Positions 22,633-35,200 of a DNA stretch of 64,000 nt are shown one piece after another (positions within the stretch are counted from its first letter, which is position 1; every line of letters starts with the position of its first letter). Position numbers and translations under genes: made by a program. Origin of the DNA: Trichostrongylus colubriformis. Its lineage: Eukaryota > Nematoda > Chromadorea > Rhabditida > Trichostrongylidae. The stretch spans positions 46,149,551 to 46,213,550 of the forward strand of contig OZ022260.1 of the NCBI GenBank assembly GCA_963978905.1, written 5' to 3'. The notes beneath the pieces are model-generated. The model searched no databases. It was not told the DNA's origin and saw only the letters and a program-made list of their open reading frames with translations.

Positions 22633-23801
22633 AGCAGTAGTATAAGGTGGCATGGAGAAACATGCAAGCGTCCGTGAAAAGACACTCAAACACAACAATG
22701 TAGGTGGGAGCCTCACAACAACTTTCCACAGCCCCCACCGAACAAAATTTGCCAATTCCTCGAAGTTGTAAGCAGCTCCCAGCGGAAAAAATTTGCCATC
22801 TCCTCGTTGTTGTCAGAAGTGATGCGCTCAAGCGAAGCGCAAAATTAATCACTTATTCCCTCTCGCAAATATTTGTAAGGTGCTAGGGTCCCTGCAAGCT
22901 CGTGACTACACCTCGACGAAGCAAAACAATTAAGGGCATGTTTTTCAGAAATGCATTCGCTTCATAAGAACGCAATCCTTGAGCCTTTGTTGTGAGCTGC
23001 TGATTGCTTTGATGCTTTCAGCACGGCTGGAAAGTGCTGGCGAGCAGTTACGTAGCGGTTTCCACTCACTGTACTCATGTTCTGAGCTTATGCTACTGAA
23101 TTAGATTTTTCCCTAGACGAGATTTTGGGATTGACAACGTCTTACAAGGGAGGGGAACCTATATAACATGCAAATAGCGCTCAAATGGGCGCTTATTCTG
23201 TAGCGATCGTTGTATATAGAATGTGCTCAGCCTCTTGTAAGGCTGAGCACATCCTATATAATTTTTAATTCCATCCTATATAATTCCTATAATTAAAAAA
23301 AACAAAAACAAAAAATAAAAACATATCCCATAAAAAAAAACAAAAAATAAAAACACGTCCTATATAAATCCTATAATTTTTGTAACTGCAAAAAAAACAT
23401 ATCCTTGTAACTATGTGTAGAAACTGTGGTCACCATTTTTTGAAAACCTCCCAACAATTTCTGGGTGTCTTCCAGAATTGTTGCAAAGCGTACCTACAAA
23501 GTAAGGAATATCTCACAATGATTGATAACAATCTCGTCATTCACATAAATCATATTTTCGTCTCTACAGGTGTTTGACTTTTGACGTGAAACTGTCTAAG
23601 AACAATTTTTACGAAACATAATGAGTTTGCTGATAGGAAGATTCTTCGTTATAACTGGAACCTTCTAGCTCATGCCGAGGTTCCAGGCAATATTGAACGA
23701 ATATAGTAGGGATGCGTTAGAAAAATTATTTATTTTTTGGGAATTCTTAGAGGGTTTTCACTGCGTCACTCTATTTCCAAGTTGTCCCATTACTTCTGAA
23801 C
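22633..23801. other. Intergenic stretch with A-rich tract, no gene seen
   Basis: The notable features are a perfect hairpin at 23221-23252 and an A-rich tract at about 23280-23400 made of repeated aaaaacaaaaa and ataaaaac motifs. Confidence 0.45.
23221..23252. repeat. Perfect 12-bp hairpin
   Basis: atgtgctcagcc (23221-23232) and ggctgagcacat (23241-23252) are exact inverse copies around an 8-nt loop. AT-rich sequence follows. Confidence 0.85.
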
Positions 23802-25166
23802 CAGGGTCAAGCGTCCAGTTGAGGGAAATTTTCAAAAAATACGACCCCCCCCCCCCAAAAAGGAGCCCCCAATACGACTCCCCCCCTTTATATACTCGAA
23901 AAAGCATTCTACAAACTATTATATTATGGACACACATTGACTCATGTCCATCAATGGGCTGTGATTGAATAAAAACTGGATCAGTAATAATGAAGGCACG
24001 AGAACTGGACAAGTCTAGAAATGATCCAGAAGGGGCTCTCGATCAAAAAAACAAAAACAAAAGACTGTTACCTTTGAAGTTTCGTTTCAGGCGACGGGCG
24101 ACCGCCCGTTTCGGGCGACGTGCGAAGCGGTCGCGTTGGAGCGCGTTATCTTATTATCACCCCATACTAAATTCCGACATTATTAAAACACTTCAAACTT
24201 TACCTAGAGCCCATCCTTCAAGCAGCTGTGACCTGTTTTCCCAATAACTTCCTTAGACCTATCTATTGACTACTTGCTTTCCCTTATGGTTGCTTAGTTC
24301 TCGATATGGGTTTCCAGTTGAGGGTTAGTTGAGGGGAATTTCGGAGTGTTTTACTTCAAATGACCATAACTTCCTTCAAACTTAACTATATGAGTTCGTT
24401 TGGGTGAAGCAGAGTCTGCGAGGTTTTTGCTTTCGAATGACTACCTGAGCTATGCCACACCTCTGAAACGAAGCAAGAAAAATTCAGAAAAGCTAGTTGA
24501 GGGGACCTTTTTTTCGTCGAATTTGCGAGATCTTCCCACGAATCTTCCCTAAAATCGATTCATTGTTACTGAAATTTTTCCAGTATGCATCCTTCGCTCT
24601 CGGAGGCCTAGTGGGAAGGCGAGAAGCATCGGTCAGCTTTTCTGCGGGATGCGCCATGCATGAGGATTTCAGTCACATTCTCAATGAATACAAACGTTTT
24701 TCCGGTCCGCATAGTGGCCGCCAACACTAGATTACGTACTTGCGATCGTAGTAAGATATGGAAGAAGTCCATATCAGCTAACTTTCCGCTTTCATCCCAT
24801 TGTTTCTGGAGTGTCCATCCACGGTGGTATCCGCTGATAGATATCGCTTTCCACGGCTTATCGTGAATTCCGGAGGTGTCTCTGTACGTGGTTTCGGTGT
24901 CAGCGGACCAACGAAAGAGTTATTGGTACTGGCCGGTTTCGTTGTGGATTGCGCCATGCATGAGGTTTCCATGGTTATTAAGTTAAACTAGTTTTGGGTT
25001 CGAACCCATTCAGTCAATTTAATCACTTCTCCCCTTACACTTTAGACCCTAAGCCTGAGAAATTCTGCTGATCACTGCCTACCTCAACAATTACGACCCC
25101 CCCCCCCTCCTAGCGGACCAAATACGACCCCCCCGTTGAGGATCCCTCAACTGAGGCTTGACCCTG
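23802..25166. mobile_element. hAT-like non-autonomous element with 8-bp target duplication
   Basis: It starts cagggtcaagcg at 23802 and ends with gcttgaccctg at 25166. Inverted repeats continue with gttgaggga / tccctcaac. The 8-bp direct repeat ttctgaac flanks it exactly at 23794-23801 and 25167-25174. A CAGGG start together with an 8-bp duplication is the hallmark of hAT transposons. Runs of C (23840s and 25090s-25130s) lie just inside both ends. The interior holds no transposase frame. The copy at 8182-10164 has a related interior in opposite orientation. Confidence 0.9.
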
Positions 25167-25290
25167 TTCTGAACAGTCTTGTGTGTTTTGCGAATTCATA
25201 ATTTTTGTTATTTCTATCATTCGGTTGTTTGATGTAATACACTCCATCGTTGTCTTCATCATATTTGAATGGCATAAGGTGATGATCTTA

Positions 25291-25777
25291 AAGGCATATT
25301 CCAGGATTAATGGGATATCACATCTCCTGCCGTGGATGGATAGTTCGACCCAAGACACGTAGGCTGTACCTTTACCGAGGCCTGGGGGTCAGTTCCTGGA
25401 GCGTGCAGAGCCAAAGAATCTAGCGCAACAGCTCGGCCTCGCCCATCCCAGCCGGGGGTGTGCTGCAAGTATACCGGCGCTTAGTGTGGGGTCAGGTCAC
25501 TCAGTAGTGGGTTTACTTCACGAGACGATTGTTTGACTGCCAGTTTCGAGATCTTGACCACGTAGCTGGTCTACCTATGTCGAAGATAAGAGTCGAAGAG
25601 TAAAGGCAGACCCCCGGCTGGGGTGGGCGGGGCCGAGCTGTTGCGCTGATTCTTTGGCTCTGCACGCTCCAGAAACTGACCTCCACACCTCGGTAGAGGT
25701 ACAGTCTACGTGGCTTGGGTCAAACTATCCATCCACGGCAGGAGATGTGATATCCCAATAATCCTGGAATATGCCTT
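25291..25777. mobile_element. TA-flanked MITE with ~165-bp inverted arms
   Basis: aaggcatattccaggatta at 25291 is mirrored by ataatcctggaatatgcctt ending at 25777, with TA at 25289-25290 and 25778-25779. The arms also share ctcctgccgtggatgga and gctctgcacgctcca with their inverses. The copy is 487 bp, with no coding content. Confidence 0.85.
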
Positions 25778-26154
25778 TAAGTGCCTTTCCTATGCAGTGC
25801 CTATACTGTGGCTCAGTGTTTCCCTTCGCTACAAGGTAGAAGAAGCGGATTACTGACCTTTATTGACCACTGTTACTTGCAAATATAGTGAACCATACTG
25901 GTTCAATCACCTTTTATACTGACTCATAATAAACAAGACTGAGATTCCGGCATGTCTTATCATAGTTCCTTTATCTTTTCATTCTTCAGTATAATGCCAT
26001 AGCTCCATTATCAAAGAAAGATTGGTCATGATTTCCCTTTTCGCACGACACTTTCCTACTGCCTGTTCTCTTAACAACTCTGACAGTTTTCGAGTGGGTG
26101 TATGTGTTAGACAAGGACGTACGGCGTGGCGATGCGAGTTGCTTTTTCGTGTGT

Positions 26155-29005
26155 GATTGCGTACATCGCCGTATTGTTAACATTACTGTTTTTGTAATCT
26201 GTTCCTTCAAAGGACTTCGCAACATTAGCCATGCCGTGTAGATCGGAATCCCAGCCGAATGCAACAACTCGCGCTGCAGGTGCCGTGTACGCAACGTCGC
26301 AATGCGAAATCTTGACCAAACGATGTGCACCCCTTTCGTTGTGCCAGTCAGCCAGTTAGCCAACTAAGGCAAATAGACGCGCCGAATGGTATTGGAACCT
26401 ACATAGGTGGCTTCCATATATTAGAAGAATCGAGTGGTTTTGCCTGCTCATGGACGCAGCTCTATATGAGCTTCTTCTAACTTGCTTTCTATCTCATTGA
26501 ACGATGTACATCTTAACCAACTAATAAATCAAGGAAGACTCGATAGCTCAAACTCTCTTCTACTCGACCCAAAAAGAGATTCCAGAAGCGCCACTGGCAG
26601 CCACCGAACCAGAGCGATTTACCAGGGTAACTCTTCAACTATTCGCCCACCAATATCGCTGCTGACATCATAGGCAACAGCTCGAGTGTGGACCCCCTAG
26701 CATTAGCGAAGTCATGCGCAGTTTGTATTGGTGTCAGTAAGAAATAGTAAGCATCCAGCTGTAACAGGTATACTTTATGGTAGCAATAAAATTTATCACT
26801 AAAAGGAACAACCAGTATTTTGATGGCAAATGTGAAACTGCCTTACGTATTCTCTGCTCTCACGCCCATTTATCTGTAGCGCATATGTGGGTGCAATGAA
26901 TCTTGGTCACCATGGCTAGTCGTAGTAGATCGCGAAAACTCCATTTACTTCTAGCCGCCTAACGTCCTTGGCAGCGTTCGAAGTCTAGAAGGGTCTATGA
27001 AGCTCTTTTTCACGTATGAAGGATAGCTTGGATTTCCTTCAAAACACCACAGTAAGATGATCAATCATCGCGGGCGGATTCCACAGGCATAATAATCGAA
27101 AAGGCAATGAGAAGTTTAATCTAGCAGTCGCAATGAAATTTGATTGCCGCAAAGGACACAACACCTCACAAGGCACGACAGCCCCGATAGTGAAATGGAT
27201 TAGCACGGTGCCCGCATGAGACGTGCTCAAAATTCCTCAAATGTCGAACGCTTTGCTGATCGTCAATGTTCAAATCGAACCCCTAAGTCCACCCCATCAG
27301 TGGTGGCTGTGCTTCAGAAGCCAAACACTGAACGTTCAAGTGAAGTGGCAGTTTCAAGACTACGTATGCTCGCTAATTATCCAGAATTGTTACTCTTATA
27401 GAGAATTAGAGCCATTTGATAAACTGGGCTATGGCACGTCAGAACGTAGCCTCCTCACTTTGGTTATGCGATATTTCGGTGGGTTTCAGGACATGTGTCC
27501 TCTTTTGAGCTCTATACTCTAATGGATATCGAACTCAACCAGGGTTTCGCCTTTATATGCGGGATATGCTTCCTATTGGATATCACCTTTACTAAAAAAT
27601 TTAAAAATACACTGCACCATCTTACATTTACTTCCAACTGGAGCTTCGGATACCGAATTATGGGCAAAAAATTTGGTCTCGACGGGACGTGAACCCATGC
27701 TACATACTTCAAGCAGGGTCCCAGTCCCGTCCGAGACCAAAGCTTCTGCACATATACATCATGATAACAAATTTCGCATTGTGTATTGCGAAATCAGCAC
27801 CTAATCACCGTCATTTCCGCGTCGCCTATTTCGCAAAGCATACTTTGTAATATCGATGCAGACATATCAGCAAAGCGTTCGGCATTTGACGAATTTTGAG
27901 CACGATGCGGGCACCTGCTAATCCATAACACTATCGGGCTCTCATGCCTTGAGAGATGTAGTGTCCCTTACGGCAATCGAATTTTATTGCAACTGCTAGA
28001 TTCAACTCCTCGTTGCCTTCCCAATTATCATGCCTGCGGAATCTGCCCGCGGAGATCGGTCATCTTATTGTGATGTTTTGAAGGAAGCCCAAGCTATCTT
28101 TCACACCTGAATACGAGGTTTCATAGAACCTTATGAGCTTCGAACACTGCTATGGAAGTTAGTGAAGTGAATGGAGTTTTCGCGATTTACTACGACTAGC
28201 CATGGTGACCAAGATTCATAGCACACACATTTGCATGTACAGATGAATGGGCGTGAGAGCAGAGAATACGCAGGGCAGTTTCAATTTGCCATTAAAATAC
28301 TGGTTGTTACTTTTAGTAATAAATTTAATTGCTGCCATAAAGTATACTTATTACAGCTGCTCACTATTTCGCTCTATGCTCACTATTTCTTACTGACAGC
28401 ATTACAAACTGCGCATGACTTCACTGTTGCCACGGGATCCACACTCATGCTATTGTTCGGGCTATGACCTCAACAGCAATATTGGTGGGCGAATAGTTGA
28501 GATAGGATGCCATAATCGCGATCGAGTATGCTCCCATGAATGTCATGATTATAAAAAACCGTTCCCAATACAGCACTTTCGGTTACTCTACTAAATCGCT
28601 TCGGTTCAGTGGCAGCCAGTGACGCTTTTAAACCTTTTCGTGGGTCATATTGGAAAGAGCCCAAACAATCGAGTCTTTCTTTATTCACTAAATGTGCATC
28701 GTTAATGGGATAGTAGGCAAATTAGACGAGGCTCATGTACAGCTATGTTCATAAGCAGGCAAACCACTCGATTCTTTTGAAAGGTTCCGGTATCATGTAC
28801 TGTATTCATTCGCCTTAGCTGGCTCATTGACTAACTGGAATGGTGATTAGCACTCCGAAAAGGGTGTACATCATTAGGCGCGATTCCTCCAGCGCGAGTT
28901 GCTGCAGCCAGCCACTTGCGACTCCGATCTGCACGGCATGGCTAATGTTGTGAAGTCTTTCGAGAGACAGATCATAACAAGAGTAAGAATAGCAATACGG
29001 CGAAG
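26155..29005. repeat. Large imperfect inverted repeat, ~1.1-kb arms
   Basis: The left arm (~26155-27265) and right arm (~27865-29005) are diverged inverse copies. Paired landmarks include cacggcatggctaatgttg near 26220/28940, caaaccactcgattctt near 26430/28760, tggtcaccatggctagtcgt near 26905/28200, and gcaaagcgttcg near 27250/27875. The ~600-bp centre holds a tRNA-derived hairpin. It could be a foldback transposon or an inverted segmental duplication; no target duplication was identified. Open frames within the arms are not supported as genes. Confidence 0.85.
27674..27739 (-). other. tRNA-derived hairpin repeat
   Basis: ttggtctcgacgggac (27674-27689) pairs with gtcccgtccgagaccaa (27723-27739), and gggttcacgtcc on the minus strand resembles a tRNA B box. 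It is related to 39690-40101. There is no full cloverleaf, so it is probably not a working tRNA. Confidence 0.55.
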
Positions 29006-29829
29006 TAGGAACCACAGCGAAAGCCTTCCATCCTTGCCGTTCCAATGGTTATTCACGGTTGACTCCGCGCACCCCTCGGAACTCCGATACTTGGTTTTCC
29101 TGAGTTTCTCGAAGACCACTCTTTACCAGTATTGCTTGCGATTTCCGATTTCTCACCGGCTTTGCTCTGTTACTGGCCATCGGTACAACGTCATAGGTAT
29201 TGGAGATAGTATACGGTGTTCCCCGGTAAGGTTCTTTACCACGGATGGGCTAGACTGATTCAATTGGAGATGATTATTAAGATATCTCCAATCTTATATT
29301 TTGTGTTGTTTCGTGCTGTCCAAGCTTGTCACGGTTACCAGATCATTCTTTCGCCTGTAGAGCAGGTTGGTAGGACCCTAAAGTGTCGTACCCTCTTCCG
29401 CGAAAATTCCAAAAAAATTTTTGCGCTAACACGAACTCATTATATGAATTAACTGGTGTCATCTGACAACAATTAGCCAGCTTTATTATGTGACAACCGA
29501 ACATCCTAGTTTGAATTGTAGGTGCTGATAACTTCGAAAAGACGAACCTGTATCGTTCCAGAAGTGCCATCAAAAAAAAATTAGCAAGGGACTCATGTCT
29601 TGAAGAACGTAACAATTGCTGTGTTTTTTGCAGAACGTGCTCACGTAAAACTACGACATTACACCGCTTATTCCCAGGCTTTTCTAGTCTTCGCGTTCGG
29701 AGAGTAATAGAGCTTAAACCGAGCATCTCTTTACAAAAGCCCCTTGAGACACCAGAAGGGCGCAATTTCGACTTGCGATACGCTTCCAGTTCCTTCGGTT
29801 TGTTGCAATTGCACACACTACACCTGTCC
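29006..29829. other. Intergenic stretch with one long unassigned open frame
   Basis: A minus-strand frame of 180 codons spans 29885-29343. It has several cysteines but no domain, signal peptide or splice pattern I recognise. It overlaps the start of a local tandem duplication, so I do not call it a gene. Confidence 0.35.
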
Positions 29830-29835
29830 AAGAGG

Positions 29836-30185
29836 CTGAACTTTGGACATCTTTTTTTTATAATAACGCTATCTTTTTTTATCATAACGCATTTTTTCGT
29901 ACATCTTCACCTATTTCTCCTTTCACTGTTTCACTTGTTTGTTGCTGCATGTTGTTCCACTTGTTTGACATCACCATGAATGAAATCAAATTCCCTCACG
30001 CGACACACACGACCCCTGTCAAGTCGTTGGGTGCGAATACTTTGAACATCTTTTTTTTTTATAATGAACGCATTTTTTCGTATATCTTCGCTTGTTCCCC
30101 CTTTCATTGTTTCTCTTGTTTGTTGCTGTATGTTGTCTCACGTGTCTAACCTCACCATGAATGAAATCAAATTCCCTCGCGCGAC
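29836..30185. repeat. Tandem duplication of ~190 bp
   Basis: ttggacatcttttttt, cgcattttttcgta, ttgtttgttgctg and atgaatgaaatcaaattccc occur in the same order from 29836 and again from about 30035. Confidence 0.85.
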
Positions 30186-31138
30186 ATCAAACAAAGTGGC
30201 GTCAGCCTTCTCTACCCGTTATCAAGCAAGCAACTCGGCACTTGAAGCGTACAGTTCGAGTGCACTACGATGCACTACGATCGCGACCCATAGGCGCTTT
30301 TTTCAGCGCAAATTTGCGCTACACATTGTCTCTTCTGATCTCATATGATCATTTACAGAGAATAGCTTTTTTACCATGCTTTCCTTCCTGCTCCCCTCCC
30401 CCTTTGAGACACATAAGGGATGAAGAACGAGGCATTTGCGTGAAGTGATCAAACATGGAAATCAGGGGATGGTTCGCAAATTTCGTGATGCTTATGTAAC
30501 ATGCGAGACATGCGCAAATATTCCTGCACAAAGGTGCCACGGAGGACTGTTTTAGCTATTGCTCAGTATAGGTGCAGTGATCTGGTCTATTTCGTTCACA
30601 GTTTCCTCGTCGTAAATGAACGTGAAGGTGCACAACGGTTGAAGATACAGGAAAAACAAAAGTATTCGCGGAAAGCACATGGAAAAAGCCTCCATTCTGC
30701 AGTGACCTTTTGAAGGGGCGATGAGGTTGTCACCATAGCAGCCTAACCGAAATCGAGGACCAGTGATGTGGTGAAGATGAAGACGATGCGGTTTCGTGAA
30801 AATCAACAGACGCCGCGCCTAGAGCAACTCCATTCACAGCCGTACATTGTATGTAACTAGTGAGCTGATTCGAAAATCACTAAGTGCAGGCTCTACAATG
30901 ATTTTAGTATTGCAGGGCTGCTGCAAGATTCACAGCAGTGAAGAGATCTTCCACAAAGACCTTGCTGCACACTATAATACAATAAAAACGGAACTCACCA
31001 CGTGCTTCATCAGTGTGATCAAACCTCTAAGTATACGTCAGACCAAGCGCTTGTCACGAACCGCGCCTGTTGAGGAGAAAAACTTTCTTAAGTGTTGGTG
31101 AAAATTTGCAACTGTTGATGGAGAATAGTGATGGACTA
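30186..31138. other. Intergenic stretch, no gene seen
   Basis: Nothing with recognisable coding or repeat character was found up to the Tc3-like element. Confidence 0.4.
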
Positions 31139-32711
31139 CAGTGCGTTTCATAATTATAAGGTCACCCCTGAATTTCAATTTTTCTCAACAACTCCCCATT
31201 AAGGAATCTTTTCAGTCTCATAGACGGATTCCTCACCGGAAATAACCCCCTTTGTCCGATTTCTGGTTGCAGTCTCGTTTACCTTATATTTTTAGAAGTA
31301 TTTTTCGTTTTTTGTACCGTTTCATAATTATAAGGTCACCCTGAAAAAAGAAAAAAGTTGGGGCTCCAGCAAGTCTGTGAAGGTGGATATGTCTTCCAAG
31401 TACATCTTCAAGATACATGCTCAGTTGTCTTGTGGCTAGCTGCTGTGTTCACAGAGAAAAGCCCAGATTCGGGATTCTCGTGGTGCTAGGCTCAGTTTGA
31501 GAGCCATTCCAAGAAAAATCGGAAGATTCCTGTGCTTAGTTAGAAAAAATTTGAGTCATTCGGTGTCTTCAGATGTTTTTCAGACTCTGGACTCCCACGT
31601 GAGACCATTATGATTAACGAGAAAAGGGATTTTGGGGACCACTTCCTACAGCACCTCCTCCATGGACCAGATTTGTTTAGAATTAAACCATTCTTTGTCT
31701 GGGACCTCAGCGTGTACAGTAGCGAGGAAGAGTAGAAACATCACTAGAACAATAACGAATTAATTTCCGAGGCCCACAGCGCACCACATGGCGGCACGAC
31801 TTCAATTCTTAAAGTTGTTCTCGAGCGCGAATTGAACGAAACTGAATTTGCATAGGAGTTGCACCCTGCATACGAGTAATCCCATCTGAATTGTATTTTT
31901 GAGTCCGAGAATATTCTATTGGTATGGTGCTAACGGGCAGAGGTAGTACTAGCTTGATCTGAGAAGTGCAGCGATCTACCAGAGCCTCGGCAATTTTTGT
32001 GCGAGAAGGGTGATGACTTAAGTTGTATTCGGCAATGAGGTTGCATTGAACTTTGCCTTCGAAACCTGCAGAATGCACTCCAGCGACTGCTAAAAGGTCT
32101 CACGAAGAAATAAGTCGCCTTTTGGAGCTCACCGGCTCTTCATAATTGCGTCTCAAAGTATGGCAAAGCTGTTGTTCACATAGGTCATCCAACGGAACTG
32201 CGGGTGAAGTTCCGAAATATGGACGTCCAGCCATAGATAACATATATCTTGGTCTCAGCTCTACTATTAGGGAGATCTAGAAGACATCGCCTTAAATAAT
32301 TACCCCAATAATCGCCAATTTTGGGAAGCAAAACTGCTGGAGCAGGCAATCGTCGAAGACTGGAACAAAATCTGTGGTGAGGCTCTTCAAAATTTCGTTT
32401 CTACTTAACCAAACCTGCTAGTTGATGTCGCTCCTAAACAGGAGGGAGTTATAGATTATAAGCTCCTCCGCATGCGCTGTTAACTCTAGCAAATTTTCTG
32501 ATTCTTCAGGGTGACCTTATAATTATGAAACGGCACAATATTCAGAAAATAATCATGAAATTGTCAGACTGAAAGATGATGTCATCAAATCTAGTATAGG
32601 AGGGTTTTCTGTGGTGAGGAATCTATAAAAAATACTTGAAAATTTTTAGATCAGCTGTCTCTTTTGAAAACTGAAAATTCAGGGGTGACCTTATAATTAT
32701 GAAACGCACTG
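31139..32711 (+). mobile_element. Tc3-like (Tc1/mariner) transposon, decayed
   Basis: The ends are cagtgcgtttcataattata at 31139 and its inverse, finishing at 32711, with TA at 31137-31138 and 32712-32713. CAGTG at the tip and TA duplication are typical of Tc1/Tc3. A second copy of the end sequence (cgtttcataattataaggtc) lies at 31319 and, inverted, up to about 32532, so each copy is about 180 bp inside an end. This matches the double transposase-binding-site plan known for C. elegans Tc3. The plus strand at about 32319-32408 encodes a short tail containing EDWNKICGEALQNFV and a stop, like a Tc transposase C-terminus. The rest of the transposase frame is broken. Confidence 0.9.
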
Positions 32712-32713
32712 TA

Positions 32714-34270
32714 GTCTAAGAAGTGCTCTAAAGAAGACGAGGAAAACTCGTAAAAAATGCCAGATTCAATACAGCCCAGAGTTCGATGGGTTGGGAATAT
32801 CGTCCATGTGACTCCTTAATGGAAGTAAATCTAAACGAGTAATTATGTGGTCAATGGGTTACCTTGAACGCTTCCTTTCGGATTAACACATAGTGTTCCG
32901 ATCGTAGAAATGTGAGGCGAGAAAGGGATCGGGGACTATGAAGCTGCTGAGTATCTCAATTACTCAGAAATGAGCATGTAAACCGTTTACCTTGGGGAGG
33001 AAAATAGATTTTTTGCAAAAAAGTGACTTATTGCCTAATGAATAGCAAATTCGAGCCACCTCCACCAAAGGTCATGAAGCATTGTCAACTTGGAGACGTT
33101 GGACTTGGACATGTGTGCCGAGAAAAATTGGACTATCTTTTCAGTGGTAGTGTCCCAAGAAGAGTAAACTGAACTGTCCACATCCACGGCTTACGTGTAA
33201 GTTGCTTCCGCAAATAATTCACATCGCTCACAACAAAATGTGGCTGAAAAGAATGAGTGGTGCCGACCCATAAGCGAGGTCAGCAAGCTAGGGGGGTTTG
33301 TGAGATATCAAGGTATTGGATACACTCAATCCTCAGCTAAAGGAGTATTTTGAGCTATGAAGTTCTCCAGGAAAAAGTTCTCTTTTGGATGCGCACTCCG
33401 AATCGTGCCCACCAGTGATTATTTATTGGGCACCGAAGCAGAATCGCCCATTGGAAACGGGAGTAGTGTTTGTACTATCTCCAGTTAACGTCTGTGAAGG
33501 AGGTTTTTACGGCGGCGCTTTCCATCACATGTTTATCGATTGGAAGCATGCAATTCTGCAATGTGCAACTGTAATGCGCAGAACGTGACCCGGTTATTTG
33601 TGGAAATTCTCCGGTAAACTGCAGGCGAGCAATGGCTTTGAGGGAAGTACGTCAATGTTTGGACTCTTTTCTTTTTCTTCTCCGTCTTTTCAGGGACCTT
33701 CGTTCTGTCACACTGTTATTGGCTCTATGAGTTTCAGAGAAAGTAAAAAATCATTCCAAAAAAGGCAATTTTACGAATTCGTTGCAATTTTTCCAACCAT
33801 TGCCCTCACACTTTGTCCCTAAAAAAGCTCTCTCATTCTGCACTAAAAATACCGCGAATTCAATAACAACCGGGGTGTTATTCATGAGCAAGTTTTGGTA
33901 AGGGTAAGTAACGCTGAAGCGATGGCCATGTCAAAGATGCAGGCGCTTCTTACCCTTTTTTGGCACTCCTAGAGATATTTGGAGGAAATGAACTTTTTTT
34001 TATCTCATCCATGTAGCCCTCCAAGCATTATTCGAAAAACGCTGCACGCCCTAGTGGGAATCCCTTCTTAGAGTGCACTTTTGATCACGAATTGCAGCCG
34101 GTCCGCCCAACTGAGCTTGTGACTCCGTAATTGATATACTCGACTTCCTGAGCTATTATACGAACATACAGATTATGACACAATTATGGGTCCTGCTGCT
34201 TTCAAGCGAATCTTCTATAAGCCTTTCCTATCATTCCTTCGCCGTGACTTAAAATCAGCAGTGATGGAAA
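32714..34270. other. Intergenic stretch, no gene seen
   Basis: Open frames such as 33385-33588 have no recognisable domain or splice context. Confidence 0.4.
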
Positions 34271-34274
34271 ACAG

Positions 34275-35200
34275 CTAGGGACCTTCGGATGTTTACGCTT
34301 CTGTATATCTTCAGACGAGTGAGCTTCTCACTCCAGCCTCGGGCAACAATTAGCCATGCAAACTAGCGCTTACTGCTTGTTGGGAAGTGAACAGATCTCA
34401 TGCAAGATAAAAAGCATTCGCAATGGCCGATTTCACGGTGCAAGTGTGAGTGACAGAACTGCTGGAGCCGAATACCCACATTCTATGCATAGAGGCTTGT
34501 CTCGTCAACTATTGGATGTTTACTTCGAAGAAAATTCAAAAAACACTACGACGAGCTGGCCTGCGGAAATCTTACCCCGAGATGCAGTATTTGATGAGAC
34601 AAACAGGTGACATCGTTGGATTCTGTGCGGTACCATCTAGCAATCAGTCATCCAGTCGGTCAACTATACCTTGCAGTGTCTTTCCTGAAACTCGACAACG
34701 AAACTACTTGTTGCAGGAAGTTTCGATACCCTTCCTTACCTTCATTGGTGAACTTTTTTAAAAATTTATTTTTATTATCCAATGGTCACATGCAGGTTGA
34801 GGTATGATGTCCACTTGTGGAAAGAATTCCACCTAGCATCTGCCTGTTTCGGAGCATCTTTTCTCGGTCCCCTAAAGGAGGCATGTGTAGTGTTGCACGC
34901 ATAGACTTTCTGTTACCCTTCACCAGCGCCGATTCGGCCATGTTATCGTGGTTGAGCAGCGCGTATGCATCAAAGATCACTACTTGTCTTGTTGTGCCTC
35001 GGAATGTCTCGGAAATTTGTGAATGTAAAATGCATGGATGTCTCTCCGCATGTCTTGTCTCGGAATTTCGTAAGGATAAAACAACTAGGGACCTCTGGGT
35101 GTTTACGCTTCTGCATGGGTTCAGACAATAAGCCATGCGAATCAGCACGGAAAAGAACAGATTCCGTGCAATATAAAAGAATGGTTATGAAAGTTAAGCG
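34275..35200. repeat. Pair of diverged direct repeats
   Basis: gtttacgcttctg, cagac, agccatgc, gaacagat and the ataaaa motif recur in the same order from about 34283 and from about 35090. The segment between them shows no recognisable gene. Confidence 0.6.

Noticed and set aside
23221..23252. Bacterial-type rho-independent terminator
   Set aside because: The hairpin is perfect, but the context is nematode and no gene ends there.
29343..29885. 180-codon minus-strand open frame
   Set aside because: No domain, no splice sites worth trusting and overlap with a local tandem duplication. It is kept only as a note.
31809..32078. Minus-strand 89-codon frame inside the Tc3-like element as a gene
   Set aside because: The transposase remnant is on the plus strand; the minus frame has no support.
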